A stretch of 64,000 bases of DNA from Pseudomonas sp. TTU2014-080ASC (GCF_001446935.1 NZ_LKKK01000001.1:310001-374000); one strand, 5' to 3'. Numbered from the stretch's first letter, positions 39,367-50,622 are shown. Translations and numbers: made by a program. Notes: generated by a model from the letters alone, not told the origin.

Positions 39367-42300
39367 ATGAAAAGAATGCTAATTAACGCAACTCAACCCG
39401 AAGAGTTGCGTGTTGCCCTGGTAGATGGCCAAAAACTCTACGATCTGGACATCGAGTCAGGCGCTCGCGAACAGAAAAAATCTAACATCTACAAAGGCCG
39501 TATTACCCGCGTAGAGCCCAGCCTTGAAGCCGCTTTCGTTGACTTCGGTTCCGAACGTCACGGTTTCCTCCCTCTCAAAGAAATCTCCCGCGAATACTTC
39601 AGCAAAGCTCCGGAAGGACGCGTCAACATTAAAGACGTCCTGAAAGAAGGTCAGGAAGTTATCGTCCAGGTAGAGAAAGAAGAGCGCGGTAATAAAGGTG
39701 CAGCACTGACCACCTTTATCAGCCTGGCTGGCCGTTATCTGGTTCTGATGCCAAACAACCCACGCGCTGGCGGTATTTCACGCCGCATCGAAGGTGAAGA
39801 GCGCAACGAGCTGCGTGAAGCACTCAATGGCCTGACCGTTCCAAACGACATGGGCCTGATTGTGCGTACTGCCGGCCTTGGCCGCAGCAGCCAGGAAATG
39901 CAATGGGACTTGGATTACCTGCTGCAACTGTGGAGCGCCATCAAAGAAGCCTCTCAGGATCGCGCAGCCCCATTCCTGATTTATCAGGAAAGCAACGTCA
40001 TCATCCGCGCAATCCGCGACTACCTGCGCCAGGACATCGGCGAAGTCCTCATCGACAGCATCGAAGCCCAGCAGGAAGCACTGAGCTTCATCAATCAGGT
40101 GATGCCGCAGTACGCCAGCAAGATCAAGCTGTACGAAGACAGCGTTCCGCTGTTCAACCGCTTCCAGATCGAGAGCCAGATCGAAACCGCCTTCCAGCGT
40201 GAAGTGAAGCTGCCTTCCGGCGGCTCCATCGTGATCGATCCGACCGAAGCTCTGGTGTCCATCGACATCAACTCGGCACGCGCCACCAAAGGCAGCGACA
40301 TCGAAGAAACCGCCCTGCAGACCAACCTGGAAGCGGCTGAAGAAATCGCCCGCCAACTGCGCCTGCGTGATATCGGTGGCCTGATCGTAATCGACTTCAT
40401 CGACATGACTCCGGCTAAAAACCAGCGCGCCGTTGAAGACAAAGTGCGTGAAAGCCTGGAAGCAGACCGCGCCCGCGTACAAGTCGGCCGCATCTCCCGC
40501 TTCGGCCTACTGGAAATGTCCCGTCAGCGTCTGCGCCCATCCCTCGGCGAAAGCAGCGGCATCGTCTGCCCGCGCTGTAACGGCCAGGGCATCATCCGTG
40601 ACGTTGAATCGCTGTCTCTGGCGATTCTGCGCCTGATCGAAGAAGAAGCCCTGAAAGACCGCACCGCTGAAGTACGCGCTCAGGTACCAATCCCGGTTGC
40701 CGCTTTCCTGCTCAACGAAAAACGCAACTCGATCACCAAGACCGAGCTGCGCACCCGCGCACGCATCGTCATCATCCCGAACGACCACCTGGAAACTCCG
40801 CACTTCGAAGTGCAGCGTATCCGCGACGACAGCCCGGAAGCACTCTCTGGCCAATCCAGCTACGAGATGGCAGCCACCGAGGTTGAAGAAGAGAAGCAGG
40901 CTACTGCAACCCGCACCCTGGTTCGCCAGGAAGCTGCCATCAAGACTGCTCCGCAGCGCACTGCACCAGCACAAGCTGAAGCAGCCCCGGTTGCTGCTCC
41001 TGCAACTACGCCCGAACCGAGCCTTTTCAAAGGTCTGGTGAAGTCGCTGGTCAGCCTGTTTGCAGGCAAACAGGAAGAAAAACCAGCAGTTGTTGAGAAG
41101 AAAACTGAACGCCCGCAGCGCGAAGAGCGCCGCAACGGCCGCCAACAAAACCGCAACCGCGCCGGTCGTAACGGCGAAGAGCGTAAGCAGCGTGAAGAAC
41201 GCGCGCCGCGCGAAGATCGTGCCGCCCGTGAAGAACGTGCACCGCGTGAAGAGCGCCAGCCGCGCACCAACCGTGAAGAGCGCAACCTGCGTGAGAACGT
41301 GGAAGTCCGCGAACCACAGGAGCAGCGCCAGTCCCGCCCACCGCGCGACCGCAAACCTCGCGAAGAACGCCAGCCTCGTGAACTGCGCGAGCCACTGGAT
41401 AGCGCACTGACCGAGAACAGCGCCGAGGAAACTCGCGAGCGTCCGCAGCGTGAACCACGCCAGCCACGTCAACCACGTGAAGAGCGTCAACCACGCAACG
41501 AGCAGGCTGCAGCCGCAGCTGATGAAGAACTGCTGAACAACGAAGAGCAGCACGATGACGACCAGGACAACAGCGAAGGCGGTGATCGCCCGCGTCGCCG
41601 TTCCCGTGGTCAGCGCCGTCGCAGCAACCGTCGTGAGCGCCAGAACGATGCCAATGGCAATCCGATTGAAGCCGGTGAAGAAAACGCTTCAGGCGAGGCC
41701 ACTGCTGCAGCCGTTGCCGGTACCGTTGGCGCTGCAGTCGCAGAGGTTGTAGTAGCCGAGAGCGCTGCTTCTGAACAAGCACCTGCAGAAGCTGTGCCTG
41801 CTGAAGCTGTAGAAGCGCCCCAGGCAGACGAAAACCACGCAGCCAACGAAGTAGCTACTCCGGTAGAGACGGCCCAAACCGAGGTTGCTGAAGCAGCCCC
41901 CGCTGTTGAAGTTGCTGCCGAACCAGCAGCAGAGGTTGCTCCTACTGTGATCGCTGAAGCTGAACCTGCGCTGGCAGTGAAAGAAGTTGCAACTGTGGAA
42001 GAGGTGCAGACCGCTGTCAGCGAACCTACCGAAGTTGCGGCTCTTCCAGTTCAGACTGTAGAACCAGTAGCAGCACAACCGGCAGTGACAGCACCGAGCA
42101 ATGGCCGCGCGCCTAACGACCCGCGCGAAGTACGCCGCCGCAAACGTGAAGCTGAGGCAGCCGCCAAAGCAGCTGCAGAAGCCCAAGCCCTCGCAGCCGC
42201 ACAACCTGCCGCTGTAGTTGAAGCAGAGCCTACCGCTGAGACAGCCCCGGCCACTGAAGCGGAAGCAACTGTTGCAGCAGCTCCGGCTGTTGAGGCCGAG

Positions 42301-42447
42301 CCTGCTGCTAACGTGACACCCGCAGTTGAATCTGAACCAGTGGCTGAAACAACATCCGTTGCAGACACCACTGAAGCAGAAACTGTTGCCACTGAGGCTG
42401 AGCCTCAGGCAGAGCAGGCTCAACACGAGCCCAAGCCTCTGAGCTAA
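39367..42447 (+). CDS. rne: Ribonuclease E
   Basis: The main RNA-decay and rRNA-processing endonuclease, 1026 residues. The catalytic half (about 1-510) has the S1 domain, the metal site aspartates (in [12 protein letters not shown] and VIDFIDM) and the zinc-link cysteines C401 and C404 (CPRC). The C-terminal half is disordered: Arg/Glu-rich REER-type repeats at about 585-710, then Ala/Glu/Val/Pro-rich sequence, the NDPR motif at about 917-920 and more Ala/Glu repeats. In P. aeruginosa REER repeats and NDPR are known as short motifs for RhlB/RNA and PNPase contacts. I chose ATG 39367, which gives the universal start MKRMLINA; the frame is open 15 codons further upstream. Confidence 0.98.
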   Translation: MKRMLINATQPEELRVALVDGQKLYDLDIESGAREQKKSNIYKGRITRVEPSLEAAFVDFGSERHGFLPLKEISREYFSKAPEGRVNIKDVLKEGQEVIVQVEKEERGNKGAALTTFISLAGRYLVLMPNNPRAGGISRRIEGEERNELREALNGLTVPNDMGLIVRTAGLGRSSQEMQWDLDYLLQLWSAIKEASQDRAAPFLIYQESNVIIRAIRDYLRQDIGEVLIDSIEAQQEALSFINQVMPQYASKIKLYEDSVPLFNRFQIESQIETAFQREVKLPSGGSIVIDPTEALVSIDINSARATKGSDIEETALQTNLEAAEEIARQLRLRDIGGLIVIDFIDMTPAKNQRAVEDKVRESLEADRARVQVGRISRFGLLEMSRQRLRPSLGESSGIVCPRCNGQGIIRDVESLSLAILRLIEEEALKDRTAEVRAQVPIPVAAFLLNEKRNSITKTELRTRARIVIIPNDHLETPHFEVQRIRDDSPEALSGQSSYEMAATEVEEEKQATATRTLVRQEAAIKTAPQRTAPAQAEAAPVAAPATTPEPSLFKGLVKSLVSLFAGKQEEKPAVVEKKTERPQREERRNGRQQNRNRAGRNGEERKQREERAPREDRAAREERAPREERQPRTNREERNLRENVEVREPQEQRQSRPPRDRKPREERQPRELREPLDSALTENSAEETRERPQREPRQPRQPREERQPRNEQAAAAADEELLNNEEQHDDDQDNSEGGDRPRRRSRGQRRRSNRRERQNDANGNPIEAGEENASGEATAAAVAGTVGAAVAEVVVAESAASEQAPAEAVPAEAVEAPQADENHAANEVATPVETAQTEVAEAAPAVEVAAEPAAEVAPTVIAEAEPALAVKEVATVEEVQTAVSEPTEVAALPVQTVEPVAAQPAVTAPSNGRAPNDPREVRRRKREAEAAAKAAAEAQALAAAQPAAVVEAEPTAETAPATEAEATVAAAPAVEAEPAANVTPAVESEPVAETTSVADTTEAETVATEAEPQAEQAQHEPKPLS

Positions 42448-42462
42448 TCGTAAGCTGCCGTA

Positions 42463-42498
42463 AAAAAGCCCCGCTTGGTCAACCAAGCGGGGCTTTTT
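42463..42498. terminator. Terminator of rne, also usable from the other side
   Basis: The 16-base stem AAAAGCCCCGCTTGG/CCAAGCGGGGCTTTT has a four-base loop with A-run and T-run flanks. It lies 16 bases after the rne stop and 20 bases before the end of the convergent mocA-like gene. Confidence 0.9.
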
Positions 42499-42517
42499 AT
42501 TACGTACGTTTTAGCTG

Positions 42518-43114
42518 TTACTCAGGCGCATAACCCAGAGTGTGCGGCTCATCTATATCCCAGAAAATACCAGGGTCATTAACACTGACGACTTGCACAT
42601 CTGCCCCAAGCAGTAACGCGCGTGCACCACGGTCTCCACTTAGGCCAATCAGAGCCTGGGTGTGCACTGAGCCAAAGCCCACAGGATGTCCCATACGCCC
42701 ATGCATCTGCGCCACAGCGGCCGATGCTGTCGACAGTGCAGCAGCAACCTGCTCAATGGTCTGAGTCTGAATAAACGGCATGTCGCCCAGCATAATCAGC
42801 CAACCCGAAGCATCAGCCGTGGCCCTGACGGCAGTCGCAATGCTCTGCCCCATCCCGGCCGAGACTAATGGCAACACCTGACAGCCATACCGCTCTACCA
42901 ACGCCATGACTTCAACATATTCAGGCAGAGTAACCACCACCCGACGCGGCAGGCAGGCTGGCAAGTTAATCAGTACTTGTTCCAGCACCGGACGTACAAC
43001 GCCATCCAGCCCATGACAGTCTGCCAGTAACTTATTCTGCCCCTCCCCGGCTACTTGGCGATAACGACTACCTTGCCCGGCGGCCAAGATCACGACACAA
43101 GGCGGCTGAATCAT
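42518..43114 (-). CDS. MobA/MocA-like molybdenum cofactor nucleotidyltransferase
   Basis: A 198-residue nucleotidyltransferase of the MobA-like NTP-transferase fold. The nucleotide loop VILAAGQGSRY is at residues 8-18; MLGDMPF holds the metal-binding aspartate, and GHPVGF lies further on. MocA-type proteins add CMP to molybdopterin for xanthine-dehydrogenase-type enzymes. It is the last gene of the molybdenum hydroxylase operon and overlaps the XdhC-like gene by four bases, so a role in maturing that enzyme is likely. Confidence 0.85.
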   Translation of the reverse strand: MIQPPCVVILAAGQGSRYRQVAGEGQNKLLADCHGLDGVVRPVLEQVLINLPACLPRRVVVTLPEYVEVMALVERYGCQVLPLVSAGMGQSIATAVRATADASGWLIMLGDMPFIQTQTIEQVAAALSTASAAVAQMHGRMGHPVGFGSVHTQALIGLSGDRGARALLLGADVQVVSVNDPGIFWDIDEPHTLGYAPE

Positions 43115-44106
43115 TCGCTGATCTGTTCAAGCGCTCGCTGCGTGTTCTTGTGCAGCAGCTGTACCTGATTTTTGATGGCGACAATTTCCGCCATCACCGA
43201 CAACGCGATTTCTGCTGGCGTGTGACTGCCGATATACAACCCAATCGGCCCATGCAAACGGGCAATGGCTTCATCACTCACCCCCAGCAGCGCAAGGTTT
43301 TCACGGCGTTTCTGACTATTTTTACGAGATCCCAACGCCCCGATATAGAAGGCCCTGGACTCAAGCGCTGTCAGCAACGCCATATCATCCAAACGCGGAT
43401 CATGGGTCAGCGCAAGAATAGCGGTGCGCTCGTCAGGCTGAATGCTCAGTACGGCATCATCCGGCATACCGGGCACAAAGCGGCCATGCTGCTCATCCCA
43501 GCCATAGATGAACTCTTGGCGTGGATCGCAAACCAGTATTTCAAAGTCGAGCATGCGGGCCATCTCTGCCACGTAGCGGGAGAGTTGCCCGGCACCGATC
43601 AGCAGCAGGCGCCAGCGCGGACCATAGACCGCACGTAGGCGCTGCTCATCAAACGCCAGCGAGTCGGTTTTGTCCGCCGACGTCAAGGTGACCTGCCCAC
43701 TCTCCAAATCCAGCTCACGGGCCACTATCTCGTGAGCGTCACAACGGGCCAACAACTCTTCTACCCAGCCTACATCATGGATTTGCTCTTCAATAAGGCG
43801 CAACGTACCGCCGCAGGGCAAACCAAAACGAGCGGCTTCCTCTTTAGTCACGCCATAGGTAACCCATTGCACGGGCGGAGCATTTTCCGGCAGCCGCCCG
43901 TCATGCAACCGAGCGATGAGGTCATCTTCAATACAACCACCGGATACCGAGCCAATGACCACACCATCCCCGCGCAGCGCCAGCATGGCGCCGGGCTGTC
44001 TGGGAGCACTCCCCCACGTTTGTACAACGCTATAGAGCACAACGCGCTGGCCTGCGCGACGCCACTCCAGCACGCTGCGCAGGACATTCAGATCAACGCT
44101 GTCCAT
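43111..44106 (-). CDS. XdhC/CoxI-family molybdenum cofactor maturation factor
   Basis: A 331-residue protein with an N-terminal XdhC/CoxI domain (GSAPRQPGAMLAL, SVSGGCIEDD) and a C-terminal Rossmann domain (LLIGAGQLSRY, GALGSRKN). XdhC proteins bind molybdopterin, promote its sulfuration and insert it into molybdenum hydroxylases. ATG at 44106 overlaps the stop of the large-subunit gene; a TTG one codon earlier is in frame but less likely. Confidence 0.9.
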   Translation of the reverse strand: MDSVDLNVLRSVLEWRRAGQRVVLYSVVQTWGSAPRQPGAMLALRGDGVVIGSVSGGCIEDDLIARLHDGRLPENAPPVQWVTYGVTKEEAARFGLPCGGTLRLIEEQIHDVGWVEELLARCDAHEIVARELDLESGQVTLTSADKTDSLAFDEQRLRAVYGPRWRLLLIGAGQLSRYVAEMARMLDFEILVCDPRQEFIYGWDEQHGRFVPGMPDDAVLSIQPDERTAILALTHDPRLDDMALLTALESRAFYIGALGSRKNSQKRRENLALLGVSDEAIARLHGPIGLYIGSHTPAEIALSVMAEIVAIKNQVQLLHKNTQRALEQISE

Positions 44107-46427
44107 CAACTTTTAGCCTGACGCCAACCTTGCAGCTGTATACCAACCGGCAAGCTGCGGATGCGCTGGCCTGTAGCAGCAAAGATAGCGTTGCACAGCG
44201 CCGGAGCGATCGGCGGCACACCTGGCTCACCAACACCGCCCAAAGGCACCTCTTCAGCAGGCGTAACAAAGTGCACAGCCACTTGCTTAGGCGCCAACCC
44301 TATACGGGCGATCTCGTACATATGGAAGTTGTCCTGCTGGACCTTGCCGTCCTTAAAGGTAATCTGGCTAACCGCCGCATTACCCAAGCCCATTACGCAG
44401 GCCCCCTCCATTTGTGAGCGCACTCGGTCCGGGTTGATCTGTCGGCCACAGTCCACTGCAATGTCGGCTTTATGGACAATCAGGTTACCGCTGTCCTCAA
44501 CCTCGACCTCCAGTACCACTGCCACATAGCTGACAAAGCTATAGTGCAGCGCCAGCCCCAAGCCCCGGCCTGCAGGCAATGTGCGCCCCCAACCAGCTGC
44601 TTTAGCCGCTTTTTCCAGTACTGCCCGCATACGCCCGGTATCAATGGGGTACAAAATTGGCGACTCACCATAGTTCCACCCTGCTCCGTCCAGGCTTGCC
44701 GGATCAATCTTACGATCTGGCCCCAACAGTTTGAGGTGATAAGCCAGTGGGTCTTGCCCTGCCTTATGCGCCAACTCATCGATAAAGCTCTGAATAGCAA
44801 AGGCATGGGGAATGTTCAGCACCGATCGATACCAACCCACACGGGTATGAGCTTCTGCTTCGGGGTTTTCCATACGCAAATTGGGGATGGCATAAGCCAT
44901 ATTGGTAATGCCCATACCCAGCTCAAACGGCGCGGTGTGCTTCGCGCCTGGCGCAAACAACGCGGCAATGGTCGGCGAGGCCACTCGTTGTAGCCACGCG
45001 GTCGGGCGACCGTCTTGATCAAGCCCTGCCTTAATGTACTCTGCAGCCACGGTATGGAAGTAGGAATGCTGAAGGTCATCCTCACGTGTCCATTGAACCC
45101 GTACCGGGGTTCCTTCAACAGCCTTGGCCAAAATGGCGGCCTCAACAATGTAGTCAGGTTTGGACTTGCGCCCGAAACCGCCCCCCAGCAGGGTGACATT
45201 TATCTTCACTTTATCCAGAGGGATTCCCAACCGCTCTGCGACACGTTCACGGGTGACCTGCGGAGCCTGAACCGGCGCCCAGACCTCGCACGCGCCAGCT
45301 TTGTACACAGCCAGAGCCACCATTGGTTCCATCGGTGCCTGCGTCAGGTGCGGCAGGTAGTAGGTCGCCTCATGGGTGCTGGCAGCTTTACTGAGTGCTT
45401 TGTCAACATCGCCGTTGTTACGCACAACTTTGCCAGCCTTTTGCACGACAGCCTCAAGCTGCTGACGGTATTCAGGCGAGTTGTAACTTGCATTGGGGCC
45501 GTTATCCCATTGCAACTTCAGGGCTTCACGTCCTTTGATCGCGCCCCAGGTATGTTTGGCCAGAACAGCAACGCCGCCCAGTGGTTGAAACTCGGATGGC
45601 AGCGGTGCTCCATCGATCTTGATGACCTTCACCACTCCCGGCACTTTATGCGCCGCACTGTCATCCACCGACACCAGTTTGCCCCCATAAACAGCGGGAC
45701 GCGCGATAGTGGCATAGAGCATTCCATCAAGGCGGACGTCTGCACCATAAACGGCCTTGCCCGTGACGATATCTTCACCGTCAATGGAGCGCGTAGAGTC
45801 TTTACCGATGTAGCGAAACTCGCTGGCCGGTTTCAAGCGCAAGCGATCCCGTGGCGGCACGGGCAAATCAGCGGCCGCCTCTGCCAACTCGCCATACCCT
45901 AAGGTACGCCCGGAAGGCTGATGCAACACTTGATGCAACTGCGCTCGGCACTCAGAAACCGGGACCTGCCAGTGCTTGGCGGCAGCCTCCTCCAGCATGG
46001 TGCGAGCTGCAGCCCCGCAACGGCGCATCGGCTCATACCAATGACGCATGCTTCGCGAGCCGTCCGTATTCTGGTTACCAAAACGCACCTCGTCACCGTA
46101 GGCCTGCTGTACTTTGATCTGTTCCCAGTCAGCCTCCAGCTCATCAGCCACGACCATCGCCAGGCTGGTACGAATACCCTGCCCCATTTCTGAGCGGTTA
46201 CAGATAACCGTCACACTGCCGTCTGTGGCGATGCTGATATAGACCTTAGGGTCATCTACCACACCATTCGGCATGCCATCACCGCCGTACTTTTGCTCTT
46301 CGGCGGCCAGTGCTGACGGCCAATTCCAACTTGCCATCAGCACTAAAGCGCCAGTGGCGCCCAGACCTTTGAGAAAGCTACGGCGGCTGAGGTTATTGAG
46401 GGTATAGGCGATCGGTGAGTGATTCAT
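44106..46427 (-). CDS. Molybdenum hydroxylase large subunit, Tat-exported (IorB-like)
   Basis: A 773-residue molybdopterin-binding subunit of the isoquinoline 1-oxidoreductase / aldehyde dehydrogenase type. A twin-arginine signal SRRSFLKG (residues 14-21) followed by a hydrophobic stretch ending near ALA|AE shows export of the folded enzyme to the periplasm. Cofactor motifs include GGGFGRK, and the catalytic glutamate lies in GGVGEPG near the C-terminus. There is no FAD subunit, typical for this group, which passes electrons to a cytochrome or a quinone. The substrate (aldehyde or N-heterocycle) cannot be decided. Overlaps its neighbours on both sides by one base. Confidence 0.9.
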   Translation of the reverse strand: MNHSPIAYTLNNLSRRSFLKGLGATGALVLMASWNWPSALAAEEQKYGGDGMPNGVVDDPKVYISIATDGSVTVICNRSEMGQGIRTSLAMVVADELEADWEQIKVQQAYGDEVRFGNQNTDGSRSMRHWYEPMRRCGAAARTMLEEAAAKHWQVPVSECRAQLHQVLHQPSGRTLGYGELAEAAADLPVPPRDRLRLKPASEFRYIGKDSTRSIDGEDIVTGKAVYGADVRLDGMLYATIARPAVYGGKLVSVDDSAAHKVPGVVKVIKIDGAPLPSEFQPLGGVAVLAKHTWGAIKGREALKLQWDNGPNASYNSPEYRQQLEAVVQKAGKVVRNNGDVDKALSKAASTHEATYYLPHLTQAPMEPMVALAVYKAGACEVWAPVQAPQVTRERVAERLGIPLDKVKINVTLLGGGFGRKSKPDYIVEAAILAKAVEGTPVRVQWTREDDLQHSYFHTVAAEYIKAGLDQDGRPTAWLQRVASPTIAALFAPGAKHTAPFELGMGITNMAYAIPNLRMENPEAEAHTRVGWYRSVLNIPHAFAIQSFIDELAHKAGQDPLAYHLKLLGPDRKIDPASLDGAGWNYGESPILYPIDTGRMRAVLEKAAKAAGWGRTLPAGRGLGLALHYSFVSYVAVVLEVEVEDSGNLIVHKADIAVDCGRQINPDRVRSQMEGACVMGLGNAAVSQITFKDGKVQQDNFHMYEIARIGLAPKQVAVHFVTPAEEVPLGGVGEPGVPPIAPALCNAIFAATGQRIRSLPVGIQLQGWRQAKS

Positions 46428-46894
46428 TATTGCGCCTCCTTCAGCTGAGTGGCTGCCTGACGGATGGCGGTTTTAATACGGTTGTACGTACCACAGCGGC
46501 AGATGTTGCCGATCATGGCCTCTTCAATCTGCTGATCTGTTGGGTTCGGGTTGCTCTTAAGCAAAGCAGTTGCAGACATGACCTGACCGCCTTGGCAGTA
46601 ACCACATTGGGCAACACCGGTGTCCAGCCAAGCTGCTTGCACCAACTTACCAACCGGATCCTGATCCAGCTTATCGATTGTGCTGACGTCCTTACCAGCC
46701 ACGGTGCCGATAGGTGTCACGCAACTGCGAATGGCTACACCATCAAGGTGTACAGTGCAGGCACCACACAAGCCCATACCGCATCCAAACTTGGTTCCTG
46801 TATAGCCCGCAACATCACGGATAGCCCACAACAAAGGCATGTCCTCTGTCACGTCCAGTTGTTGTTCTTGACCATTTAGTTTCAGGGTAATCAT
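46427..46894 (-). CDS. Molybdenum hydroxylase 2Fe-2S subunit (IorA-like)
   Basis: A 155-residue iron-sulfur subunit. The plant-type cluster is held by C38, C43, C46 and C58 (FGCGMGLCGACTVHLDG) and the second cluster by C97, C100, C132 and C134 (QCGYCQGG, NICRCG). It has no signal of its own and would be exported with the Tat-carrying large subunit. I chose the ATG at 46894 (MITLKLNGQE, the family start); ATG codons at 46912 and 46909 are in frame. First gene of a tight operon: small subunit, large subunit, XdhC-like, MocA-like. Confidence 0.92.
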   Translation of the reverse strand: MITLKLNGQEQQLDVTEDMPLLWAIRDVAGYTGTKFGCGMGLCGACTVHLDGVAIRSCVTPIGTVAGKDVSTIDKLDQDPVGKLVQAAWLDTGVAQCGYCQGGQVMSATALLKSNPNPTDQQIEEAMIGNICRCGTYNRIKTAIRQAATQLKEAQ

Positions 46895-47121
46895 GTGCTC
46901 GCTCGCCATCATCAGGTTATGGGTTCAAACCGACTGGGTTCCAAACACCAAAGGAAAATAAGTCGGCTGAGGCAATCGGCTCTTGTATTTATCGGCCATT
47001 TGTAAGGTCTGTGGTGCAATAAAAAACAGACAGGTCTGCAGTACGCCACACACAGCGCAACTTGGCCAGCCTAAGCCAGACAAATAGCGCGGTCTGCTGC
47101 GCACGCTGATCGAGTTAAGAC

Positions 47122-48141
47122 TCAGTACAGATTAGGCTCTATTTCCAGCTGAACGCGGAAATGTTTGGCGATATCGGCCTGGATACGCTGCGCCAATGCC
47201 AGCAACTGGGCACCGGAAGCGCTGCCATAGTTGACCAATACCAGCGCCTGTAACTTATGAACACCGGCATCGCCATCTCTGAAACCTTTCCAGCCAGCCT
47301 GCTCAATCAACCAGCCGGCGGCCAGCTTGACCTGCCCATCAGCCTGCGGATAGGCAACCAGTCCCGGATACGCCTGTTTGAGCTCAGCAGCTAACTCAGC
47401 GCTGACCAAAGGATTTTTGAAGAAACTACCGGCATTACCCAATACCGCCGGGTCTGGCAGTTTCTCACTGCGAATACTGCATACGGCGCGACTGACATCC
47501 AGTGCGGTTGGCTCACTCACGCCCTGCTCCTGCAAACGCTGCTGCAAGGGGCCATAGTGCAAAGCCAGAGATACCGAGCGATGCAGCTTGAAACGCACTC
47601 GTAATATCACCCAACGCCCGGCCTGCTGTTTAAACAGACTATCGCGGTAGGCAAACGCGCATTCATCCAGAGAGAAGTCTTTCAGTTCACCGCTTTCGCG
47701 GTTCAGCGCCGTTAAGCCAGCAAATACATCTTTAATCTCAACACCATAAGCACCGATATTCTGCATTGGCGCTGCACCAACGGTGCCCGGAATCAAACTG
47801 AGGTTCTCGAGACCAGACAAACCTTGCTCAAGCGTCCACAAGACAAAAGGATGCCAAACCTCACCTGCCTCAGCCTCTACGACAACGCTCTCACCATCAT
47901 CGCTCAGCACTCGCAGGCCACGGCTGCTCATGCGCACGACCAACGCATCAACATCACGGGTCAGCAACAAGTTACTGCCGCCGCCAATCACCCACAGGGG
48001 AACTTGTTCGACAGCTGCATAGGCAAGCGCTTCACGCACATCTGATTCATTGTGGGCATCGGCAAAAAAACGCGCCCGCACATCTACACCAAAGCTGTTA
48101 TAGGGCCTAAGCGAAATCTGTGACTGCACCTGCAGTGTCAT
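47122..48141 (-). CDS. murB: UDP-N-acetylenolpyruvoylglucosamine reductase MurB
   Basis: FAD enzyme making UDP-MurNAc for peptidoglycan. The 339 residues include the FAD loops VIGGGSNLLLTRD and LIPGTVGAAPMQNIGAYG, and the active-site serine in GNAGSFFKNP. This is the E. coli-type (type I) enzyme. Its start overlaps the ptpA stop by four bases. The 227 bases upstream of the molybdenum hydroxylase, next to the murB 3' end, show nothing I can name. Confidence 0.96.
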   Translation of the reverse strand: MTLQVQSQISLRPYNSFGVDVRARFFADAHNESDVREALAYAAVEQVPLWVIGGGSNLLLTRDVDALVVRMSSRGLRVLSDDGESVVVEAEAGEVWHPFVLWTLEQGLSGLENLSLIPGTVGAAPMQNIGAYGVEIKDVFAGLTALNRESGELKDFSLDECAFAYRDSLFKQQAGRWVILRVRFKLHRSVSLALHYGPLQQRLQEQGVSEPTALDVSRAVCSIRSEKLPDPAVLGNAGSFFKNPLVSAELAAELKQAYPGLVAYPQADGQVKLAAGWLIEQAGWKGFRDGDAGVHKLQALVLVNYGSASGAQLLALAQRIQADIAKHFRVQLEIEPNLY

Positions 48142-48602
48142 AAACGTCCCTTTATTTCAGCCAACAGCGCATCACAGGCCTGCTCAATCAGGTCCAGCAC
48201 CTGCTCGAAGCCATCTTCACCGCCGTAATACGGGTCAGGCACCTCACTGAGGGACAACTGATAACGACGCAGAAACAAATCAAGCTCAGCCTTGGCCGAG
48301 GCTGGTTGAATCTGTTGCAGATTAGCCAGGTTGCTTTTGTCCATCGCCAGAATCAGATCAAAGCGCTGAAAGTCTTCCGGCACCGCCTGGCGCCCGCGTA
48401 ATGCCGACATGTCATAGCCGCGACGCTGGGCGGCCCGACGCGTACGGCTATCCGCCTGCTTACCGACATGCCAGTCACTGGTACCGGCCGAATCCACCTC
48501 AACGCGATCGGCCAAACCCGCTTCGTTCAGCTTATGGCGCAACACCGCCTCAGCCGTAGGTGAGCGGCAGATATTGCCCAAACATACAAACAGAACGCGC
48601 AT
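48138..48602 (-). CDS. ptpA: Low-molecular-weight protein tyrosine phosphatase
   Basis: A 154-residue phosphatase with the P-loop C-x5-R: C7 and R13 in VCLGNICRSP, and the general-acid region DPYYGG near residue 120. Such enzymes often remove phosphate from tyrosine kinases involved in polysaccharide export, though this copy lies among core envelope genes. ATG at 48602 overlaps the kdsB stop by one base; a GTG one codon before is less likely. Confidence 0.93.
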   Translation of the reverse strand: MRVLFVCLGNICRSPTAEAVLRHKLNEAGLADRVEVDSAGTSDWHVGKQADSRTRRAAQRRGYDMSALRGRQAVPEDFQRFDLILAMDKSNLANLQQIQPASAKAELDLFLRRYQLSLSEVPDPYYGGEDGFEQVLDLIEQACDALLAEIKGRL

Positions 48603-49366
48603 CACGCCCCCAACAACTGGCGGACCCGCGCCAAGTCCTCAGGCGTATCAACCCCTGCCGGAGGCGCTTCAAGTGCGTCAGCCACATGAATACGCACGCC
48701 ATGCCACAACGCACGGAGCTGTTCCAGGCATTCGGCGTTTTCCAGCCAGCACGGGCCCCAGCTGACGAAATCATGCAGAAATTGCGCACGGTAGGAATAA
48801 ATACCGATGTGGCGGCGATACGGCACATCAGCCGGTAGCTGCTCTTTATCGCTGGCAAAGGCATCCCGCGCCCACGGCAATGGTGCACGACTGAAAGTCA
48901 GCGCCAGGCCAGTTTTATCCGACACCACCTTGACCACATTGGGGTTGAACAAGGCCTGAACTTCTTCGATTGGCTCCGCTAACGTGGCGATGGCGGCCTG
49001 AGGGTTATTCGCCAGATTGGCCGCAACCTGATCGATGATCGACGGTGGAATCAGCGGCTCGTCGCCCTGCACATTGACCACTATCGCATCAGGAGCCAAC
49101 CCCAAAACCGTGGCCACTTCGGCCAGACGATCAGTGCCAGAGTTGTGATCAGCACGAGTCATCACGACTTGCGCACCAAAGGCCTGGCAGGCTTCAACAA
49201 TGCGCTGATCGTCGGTGGCAACCACCACTTGTTGCGCGGCACTACGGCTGGCCTGCTCCCAGACGTGCTGGATCATCGGCTTACCGGCAATATCCTGCAG
49301 GGGTTTGCCCGGCAATCGGCTGGAAGCATAACGGGCCGGAATAACAACAGTAAAAGCAGTGCTCAT
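48602..49366 (-). CDS. kdsB: CMP-KDO synthetase KdsB
   Basis: Activates KDO for lipopolysaccharide core synthesis. The 254 residues begin with [19 protein letters not shown], the nucleotide-binding start of the family, and contain [11 protein letters not shown]. It lies directly after the Trm112 gene (no gap) and overlaps ptpA. Confidence 0.97.
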   Translation of the reverse strand: MSTAFTVVIPARYASSRLPGKPLQDIAGKPMIQHVWEQASRSAAQQVVVATDDQRIVEACQAFGAQVVMTRADHNSGTDRLAEVATVLGLAPDAIVVNVQGDEPLIPPSIIDQVAANLANNPQAAIATLAEPIEEVQALFNPNVVKVVSDKTGLALTFSRAPLPWARDAFASDKEQLPADVPYRRHIGIYSYRAQFLHDFVSWGPCWLENAECLEQLRALWHGVRIHVADALEAPPAGVDTPEDLARVRQLLGA

Positions 49367-49552
49367 TTACTTATCCAGACGCTCATCAACAGTGAGAGTG
49401 CGAGCTTCGCCTTCCAGCATGACAGGGATGCCATCACGCACGGGATAGGCCAACGCGTCGGCCTTGCAGATCAGCTCGCTCTTGTCAGCCGACAGATGCA
49501 GGGGACCTTTGCAGATCGGGCAAGCGAGGATATCGAGAAGTTTCGGGTCCAT
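49367..49552 (-). CDS. Trm112-family small zinc-ribbon-like protein (YcaR)
   Basis: A 61-residue protein with CPICKGPL near its start, a half zinc ribbon. It belongs to the Trm112/YcaR family, which in bacteria lies beside lpxK and kdsB and is thought to assist methyltransferases or other enzymes. Its stop touches the kdsB start. Confidence 0.92.
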   Translation of the reverse strand: MDPKLLDILACPICKGPLHLSADKSELICKADALAYPVRDGIPVMLEGEARTLTVDERLDK

Positions 49553-49608
49553 TGCATTTCCTTGTTTAACGCAGCTGGCGCAGGTCAGGGTTATCAGATC
49601 ATCCAGTG

Positions 49609-50610
49609 TCAGCTTGATGACACCAGGCGTTGTACGTGCTGGTCAAACCAGTTGGCAAACTCCGGCGATGGCTGGGCATCTACTGCCAAGTACCACCAGT
49701 CATCCTGGGCAAAGCCACGGCATTTGACGGCATCTTTTTCAGTCATCAACACCGGCAGTTGCGGAGTGAAATTCAATACTTCAGGGCTGTAGGGCGCATG
49801 GTCGGCAAATGCATGGGTGACCGGCGTCCAGTGTAGTCCCTCAATAGTGTTGAAGAAACGCTGTGGATTGCCAATACCCGCCACCGCATGCACCGCCTGC
49901 CCCGGCGGAAAATGGCTAAGCGGATAGCGCTGCGAGCTTTTCAGATTGATTAACGCCTGAGGCTGTAAAACAAAACCATAGCCATCAGCAGGCGCATCGT
50001 AAGTACCGTTGTAAAGCAAAGCATCCACACGCTGCAGGCGCTCGGCAGGCTCCCGCAGCGGCCCTGCGGGCAGACAGCGGCGATTACCAAGACCGCGCGC
50101 GGCATCAATCAACACCAGCTCCAGATCACGGGCCAGACGGTAATGCTGCAAGCCGTCATCACTGAGGATCAGATCCAACGGCTGCTGAGCCAATAAGGCC
50201 TGCACTGCCCTGCTCCGATTGGGATCAATCATCAACGGCACGCCGCAGCGCTGCACAATCAGCAGCGGCTCATCGCCAGCCACACTGGCCGGCTGATCGG
50301 CTTCAACTCGCCAGGGAAACTGTGGAGGTTTGGCACCGTACCCCCGACTGACAACACCCACGCGCAGCCCCAACTGGCGGCAGCGCTCGACCAGCCAGAG
50401 AATCATCGGGGTTTTACCCGTGCCTCCCACCGTGATATTACCGACAACGATGACCGGCACAGGCGCACGATAGCTTTCACTCTGCCCATTCAGGAAACGC
50501 TCACGTTTGCGCCGCACCACAGTGCGATAGAGCCATTCCAGTGGGCGCAATAACATCAGGGCAGGATGACCGCCATACCAGGCCCTGTTCAGGCGATCAG
50601 CGAGACTCAT
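49609..50610 (-). CDS. lpxK: Tetraacyldisaccharide 4'-kinase LpxK
   Basis: Phosphorylates the lipid A precursor in the inner membrane. The 333 residues have an N-terminal membrane-associated helix and the P-loop [12 protein letters not shown] near residues 55-66. I chose the ATG at 50610 ([12 protein letters not shown]); a TTG two codons upstream is also open. It follows exbD by 12 bases. Confidence 0.96.
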   Translation of the reverse strand: MSLADRLNRAWYGGHPALMLLRPLEWLYRTVVRRKRERFLNGQSESYRAPVPVIVVGNITVGGTGKTPMILWLVERCRQLGLRVGVVSRGYGAKPPQFPWRVEADQPASVAGDEPLLIVQRCGVPLMIDPNRSRAVQALLAQQPLDLILSDDGLQHYRLARDLELVLIDAARGLGNRRCLPAGPLREPAERLQRVDALLYNGTYDAPADGYGFVLQPQALINLKSSQRYPLSHFPPGQAVHAVAGIGNPQRFFNTIEGLHWTPVTHAFADHAPYSPEVLNFTPQLPVLMTEKDAVKCRGFAQDDWWYLAVDAQPSPEFANWFDQHVQRLVSSS

Positions 50611-50622
50611 TGGCAATCAGCT

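Noticed and set aside
39778..40482. A 234-codon minus-strand open frame inside rne
   Set aside because: It covers the most conserved part of RNase E, and its sequence has no plausible protein pattern.
41200..41500. Repetitive DNA that might be a tandem-repeat locus or CRISPR
   Set aside because: It is the in-frame Arg/Glu-rich coding part of rne with imperfect repeats and no spacers.
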